Shown piece after piece: positions 6,158-9,369 of a stretch of 9,369 bases of DNA. Below the pieces are notes generated by a model. That model did not search any database. It saw only the letters and a program-made list of their open reading frames with translations, and was not told the origin of the DNA. A program made the position numbers and the translations under genes. Position 1 is the stretch's first letter, and each line of letters begins with the position of its first letter. Location: assembly GCA_003450655.1 (NCBI GenBank), contig DMFG01000022.1, positions 1 through 9,369 on the forward strand, in the 5' to 3' direction. Source of the DNA: Coxiellaceae bacterium (lineage in GTDB: Bacteria; Pseudomonadota; Gammaproteobacteria; Coxiellales; Coxiellaceae).

Positions 6158-8533
6158 ATGCGAGTTAGCAAGCAATGGTTGCAAGATTGGGTTTCCTTGG
6201 AGGCATCATCCGATGCTATTGCTACGTCGTTAACTATGGCTGGATTAGAGGTTGATGCAGTAGAGTCTGTGGCATCAGATTTTACGGGTGTCGTGATTGG
6301 CCAGGTTGTGTCTTGTGAACAGCACCCTAATGCAGATCGATTGAGATGTTGTCGAGTGGATGTCGGCACTGAAGTGATTGATATTGTCTGTGGTGGCAGT
6401 AACGTGCGAGCGAACCAAAAGGTGCCTGTTGCTCAGGTGGGTGCTCAACTCTCTCCAGACTTTAAAATTAAACGTTCTAAATTACGTGGAGAGCCCTCAT
6501 GCGGAATGATCTGTTCTTCTAAAGAGCTTGGTTTGGGAGATGATGGTTCTGGTGGCATTATGGAGTTATCTAACGATGCCCCTGTCGGTCAATGTATCCG
6601 AGAATATTTACAATTAGATGATGTCATTTTCGATGTTGATTTGACGCCAAATCGCGGTGACTGCCTATCAATGAAAGGCATTGCTCGTGAAGTTGCAATT
6701 TTTGAGAATAAAAAAGTTTCCTGTTTATCTGAAAGCCAAATAGCTTCAACCACAGATAGAGCTGTATCAGTTGTTATTGAAGAGCAGTCAGCTTGTCCAC
6801 GTTATGTGGGGCGTGTGATTCAACAAGTTCCGCAAGGTCAAACACCTTTGTGGATGGGTGAGCGTTTAAGGCGTTGTGGTTTGCGTCTTATTCACCCTGT
6901 GGTTGATATTTTGAATTACGTCATGCTTGAGTTGGGACAGCCGATGCACGCGTTTGATCTTTCTAAGCTTAAGGGTAACGTATGTGTGCGACGTGCGAAG
7001 ATGGATGAATCTCTTCAATTATTGGATGAGCAGACTGTTGAGCTTACTCCGGTGGATTTAGTGATAGCAGATGATCAACAAGCATTAGCTTTAGCGGGGG
7101 TGATGGGTGGTCATGCTTCAGCTGTTAATGATCAAACAACAGATATTTTTCTTGAAAGTGCTTATTTTGAGCCTATTGGAATTGCAAAAACAGCCAGACG
7201 TTTTGGTTTGCAGACAGACTCCTCTTATCGTTTTGCTAGGCATGTTGATGTGGCATTACAAGAAGAGGCTTTAGAGCGTGCGACCAGCTTGATTCTTGAT
7301 TTGTTGGGTGGGCAGGCTGGGCCATTAACGGTTCAAGAACATGCTGAATATTTACCGAAATCAGCTCCTATTCGGTTGCGTTTTTCTCGAATAGAGCGTG
7401 TATTAGGGTTAGCGATTGAAAGAGATCTTGTCGTCAATTACTTAGTAGCGCTAGGTATGGATGTTACTGAAGTGGATGATGGTTGGGATGTGGTTGCTCC
7501 TACATTTCGTTCTGATATTCATTTGGAAATTGATCTAATCGAAGAAGTGGCTCGGTTATTCCGGTTTGATAAAGTGCCCATGCATAAACAAGCTGTCACA
7601 TTGGATTTTCCAATCATGCCTCAGAAAGCTGTTCCTGTTTCTCAAATTAAACGCTGCTTGGTCGATCAAGGCTATCACGAGACAATTCATTATAGTTTTA
7701 TTGATCAGGAATTGGCTGCTCATTTCTCTAATGCTAACGATCTGATGGTTTTGGAAAATCCACTATCAAAAGATATGAGTACGATGAGACCCTCTTTGTG
7801 GCCTGGGTTGCTTATGACGTTACGTTACAATCAGCATCGTCAGTGCCATCGTCAGGCGCTTTTTGAGATAGGTACTTGTTTCTATCAGAGCAAAGGAGCG
7901 TTGATTCAAGAAAATCGTTTGGCGTTATTATTATCAGGGGCCCGTTATCCTGAACAGTGGGGCGAGTCTCAACGTCAGGTAGATTTTTATGATATCAAGG
8001 GGCAGGTTGAAGCTTTATTAGATCATTCGAATTCTTCGGGAGATTGGCAATGGCGGGTTGCTGAGCTTGATGTTCTGCATCCTGGGCAGTCTGCAGCTTT
8101 ATATCGAGGTGATGAGTATGTAGGTTGGTTAGGTGCTCTGCATCCTTCGTTAGCTCAGAAGTTAGATATTGACGTTCCTGCTTTCTTGTTTGAAGCAAAT
8201 ATGGCGTTTCTTCAGACTTCAACAGTCACTACTGCGCAGGCGGTTTCAAAGTTTCCATCAATAAGGCGTGATCTTTCGTTTATATTTGACCAAAATACGG
8301 TATCCTCTGATATTATAGAGATTATTAATCAACATGGTGGCCCTTACCTGGATAACGTTCATATTTTTGATGTCTATCAGGGAGATGGGTGTGAAATTGG
8401 TAAAAAAAGTATCGCTATAGGCTTGACGTTCCAGGCAGCATCGCGCACTCTTGTAGATGAAGATATTAATCAAGTGATTGATATCATTATGAAAGCTTTG
8501 CAGCAAACATTGAATGCAACGTTGAGGGTTTAG
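6158..8533 (+). CDS. pheT: Phenylalanyl-tRNA synthetase beta subunit
   Basis: Beta subunit of PheRS, with tRNA-binding and editing roles. At 791 residues it is close to E. coli (795). Domains in order: N-terminal M-R-V-S-K-Q-W-L, an EMAP-like OB-fold (B1, about 39-147) with H-P-N-A-D-R-L and S-x-[15 protein letters not shown], the B3/B4 editing region (about 210-395) with [23 protein letters not shown]5 (about 400-475), the catalytic-like core with I-H-Y-S-F and E-N-P-L-S, and a C-terminal ferredoxin-fold anticodon-binding domain (about 698-791) beginning at [16 protein letters not shown] at 6147-6152 is a good ribosome site. ihfA begins 2 nt after the stop. Confidence 0.97.
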   Translation: MRVSKQWLQDWVSLEASSDAIATSLTMAGLEVDAVESVASDFTGVVIGQVVSCEQHPNADRLRCCRVDVGTEVIDIVCGGSNVRANQKVPVAQVGAQLSPDFKIKRSKLRGEPSCGMICSSKELGLGDDGSGGIMELSNDAPVGQCIREYLQLDDVIFDVDLTPNRGDCLSMKGIAREVAIFENKKVSCLSESQIASTTDRAVSVVIEEQSACPRYVGRVIQQVPQGQTPLWMGERLRRCGLRLIHPVVDILNYVMLELGQPMHAFDLSKLKGNVCVRRAKMDESLQLLDEQTVELTPVDLVIADDQQALALAGVMGGHASAVNDQTTDIFLESAYFEPIGIAKTARRFGLQTDSSYRFARHVDVALQEEALERATSLILDLLGGQAGPLTVQEHAEYLPKSAPIRLRFSRIERVLGLAIERDLVVNYLVALGMDVTEVDDGWDVVAPTFRSDIHLEIDLIEEVARLFRFDKVPMHKQAVTLDFPIMPQKAVPVSQIKRCLVDQGYHETIHYSFIDQELAAHFSNANDLMVLENPLSKDMSTMRPSLWPGLLMTLRYNQHRQCHRQALFEIGTCFYQSKGALIQENRLALLLSGARYPEQWGESQRQVDFYDIKGQVEALLDHSNSSGDWQWRVAELDVLHPGQSAALYRGDEYVGWLGALHPSLAQKLDIDVPAFLFEANMAFLQTSTVTTAQAVSKFPSIRRDLSFIFDQNTVSSDIIEIINQHGGPYLDNVHIFDVYQGDGCEIGKKSIAIGLTFQAASRTLVDEDINQVIDIIMKALQQTLNATLRV

Positions 8534-8535
8534 GT

Positions 8536-8856
8536 ATGGGAGCATTAACAAAAGCCAATTTAGCAGAGTACTTATTCAATACCCTAGGTTTGAATAAGCG
8601 GGAGGCCAAAGAGTTGGTCGAATTGTTTTTTGAGGAAATACGCGCTTGCCTGGAAAGCGGTGAGACCGTTAAGTTGTCAGGATTTGGTAACTTTAATTTA
8701 CGGGATAAGAGTGAAAGACCAGGGCGTAATCCTAAAACAGGGGAAGAGATCCCTATTAAAGCGCGACGTGTTGTAACGTTTCGCGCAGGTCATAAGTTAA
8801 AATCACGAGTGGAGGCATATCGCGATGATCAAGGGGAAACCACGGAAGAAGTTTAG
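8536..8856 (+). CDS. ihfA: Integration host factor subunit alpha
   Basis: IHF-alpha pairs with IHF-beta to bind and sharply bend DNA in replication, recombination and transcription. The 106-residue protein aligns with E. coli IhfA (99 residues) nearly throughout: L-T-K-A near the start, [19 protein letters not shown] and [10 protein letters not shown], with the DNA-intercalating proline at residue 66. [17 protein letters not shown] closes the conserved part. The C-terminus is about seven residues longer, acidic, and overlaps the next gene. GAGG at 8524-8527 lies in the last codons of pheT, so coupled translation is likely. Placement after pheT is as in E. coli. Confidence 0.97.
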   Translation: MGALTKANLAEYLFNTLGLNKREAKELVELFFEEIRACLESGETVKLSGFGNFNLRDKSERPGRNPKTGEEIPIKARRVVTFRAGHKLKSRVEAYRDDQGETTEEV

Positions 8857-9214
8857 TACGGTTGATTTGCCAGCCATTCCCGATAAGTTATATTTCACTA
8901 TTGGTGAAGTCGCTCAGATGTGCGCGGTAGAGACTCATGTTTTGCGATATTGGGAGCAAGAGTTTCCTGATATATCACCTTCCAAGCGTCGAGGAAATCG
9001 TCGCTATTATAAACCTAAAGATGTTCAGCTCATTAGAAAGGTTCGAGCATTGTTATATGATCAAGGGTTTACAATTGAAGGCGCCCGTCGTCAATTGTCT
9101 CAAGTTGATGATTCATCAGATTCTGAATTATCAGTAGAGCCTCGTTCTGCCCAGCCAATGGGTGAGTTTATTCTTGAGTTAGAAGGTATCGTCAAAGAGC
9201 TCGAAGCGGTTTAG
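8825..9214 (+). CDS. MerR-family transcriptional regulator
   Basis: The 129-residue protein has a MerR-type winged helix at about residues 22-92. The recognition region is [13 protein letters not shown] with [11 protein letters not shown], the wing R-R-G-N-R-R-Y-Y is at 55-62, and [12 protein letters not shown] follows. The remaining 37 residues are acidic and partly helical, and I see no cysteine cluster or ligand domain, so metal sensing is unlikely. A short MerR protein after ihfA is common in gammaproteobacteria; its targets are not readable here. The ATG at 8825 follows GGAGG (8811-8815) by 9 nt and gives a 32-nt overlap with ihfA in another frame; TTG 8867 is a less likely start. The stop codon lies in the loop of the following terminator. 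Confidence 0.88.
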   Translation: MIKGKPRKKFSTVDLPAIPDKLYFTIGEVAQMCAVETHVLRYWEQEFPDISPSKRRGNRRYYKPKDVQLIRKVRALLYDQGFTIEGARRQLSQVDDSSDSELSVEPRSAQPMGEFILELEGIVKELEAV

Positions 9215-9227
9215 TGACCGCTTTTTT
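9204..9227 (+). terminator. Rho-independent terminator overlapping the MerR gene end
   Basis: AAGCGGT (9204-9210) pairs perfectly with ACCGCTT (9217-9223) around a 6-nt loop, followed by further T residues to 9227 (six consecutive T in all). The 5' arm is made of the last sense codons of the MerR gene and its TAG stop (9212-9214) is in the loop. It closes the long plus-strand cluster before tRNA-Pro. Confidence 0.82.
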
Positions 9228-9259
9228 CACTGTGTAGGTATTCCCAGCGCAAAGGATGG

Positions 9260-9288
9260 TTTTCATTGTTTGGGTTTCATGTTAGCCT
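9260..9288 (+). promoter_or_regulatory. Possible promoter of tRNA-Pro
   Basis: TTTTCA (9260-9265) and TAGCCT (9283-9288) are spaced 17 nt apart and share some bases with sigma70 -35 and -10 boxes. Transcription would start near 9295, about 11 nt before the tRNA. The -10 match is weak. Position after a terminator and before a tRNA is the main argument. Confidence 0.33.
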
Positions 9289-9304
9289 TGTCCGCTCTGA
9301 ATTG

Positions 9305-9369
<65 letters not shown>

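Noticed and set aside
8258..8551. 97-codon minus-strand frame opposite the pheT end
   Set aside because: It lies opposite the conserved C-terminal domain of PheT and shows no family features.

Overview
The window looks like chromosomal DNA from a moderately AT-rich gammaproteobacterium. Each core protein (ThrS, IF3, L35, L20, PheS, PheT, IHF-alpha) aligns by eye with its E. coli counterpart at nearly full length. The order thrS-infC-rpmI-rplT-pheS-pheT-ihfA is the classic gammaproteobacterial translation cluster. The trailing MerR-type gene plus tRNA-Pro, and the tRNA-Val directly before thrS, recall what I remember of Legionellales/Coxiellaceae; that lineage assignment is recalled, not demonstrated.

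Layout. Positions 1-251 hold no complete gene, only hairpin-forming repeats and short open frames at the window edge. Two minus-strand genes follow: a small VUT/DUF165-family membrane protein (1156-1668) and, downstream of it in the same direction, a YiiX/YebB-like permuted NlpC/P60 (peptidase C92-type) cysteine hydrolase (252-1100). From a divergent intergenic region onward everything reads on the plus strand: tRNA-Val(GAC), thrS, infC, rpmI, rplT, pheS, pheT, ihfA, a MerR-family regulator, a terminator, and a tRNA-Pro(GGG) cut by the right edge.

How it works together. The plus-strand cluster supplies threonyl- and phenylalanyl-tRNA synthetases, initiation factor 3, two 50S proteins and a nucleoid protein. 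Its control features are the interesting part. infC has no ordinary start codon and most likely begins at an AUC that overlaps the end of thrS. A 127-nt hairpin-rich leader precedes rpmI, where E. coli has the L20 operator. The E. coli pheM attenuator has no room between rplT and pheS. thrS sits 29 nt behind a CCA-encoding tRNA-Val gene, so the two are probably co-transcribed. The final terminator is built from the last codons of the MerR gene.

I found no convincing undescribed multi-gene system. The window is mostly conserved housekeeping, and the findings below are regulatory or lineage-specific oddities of modest interest.
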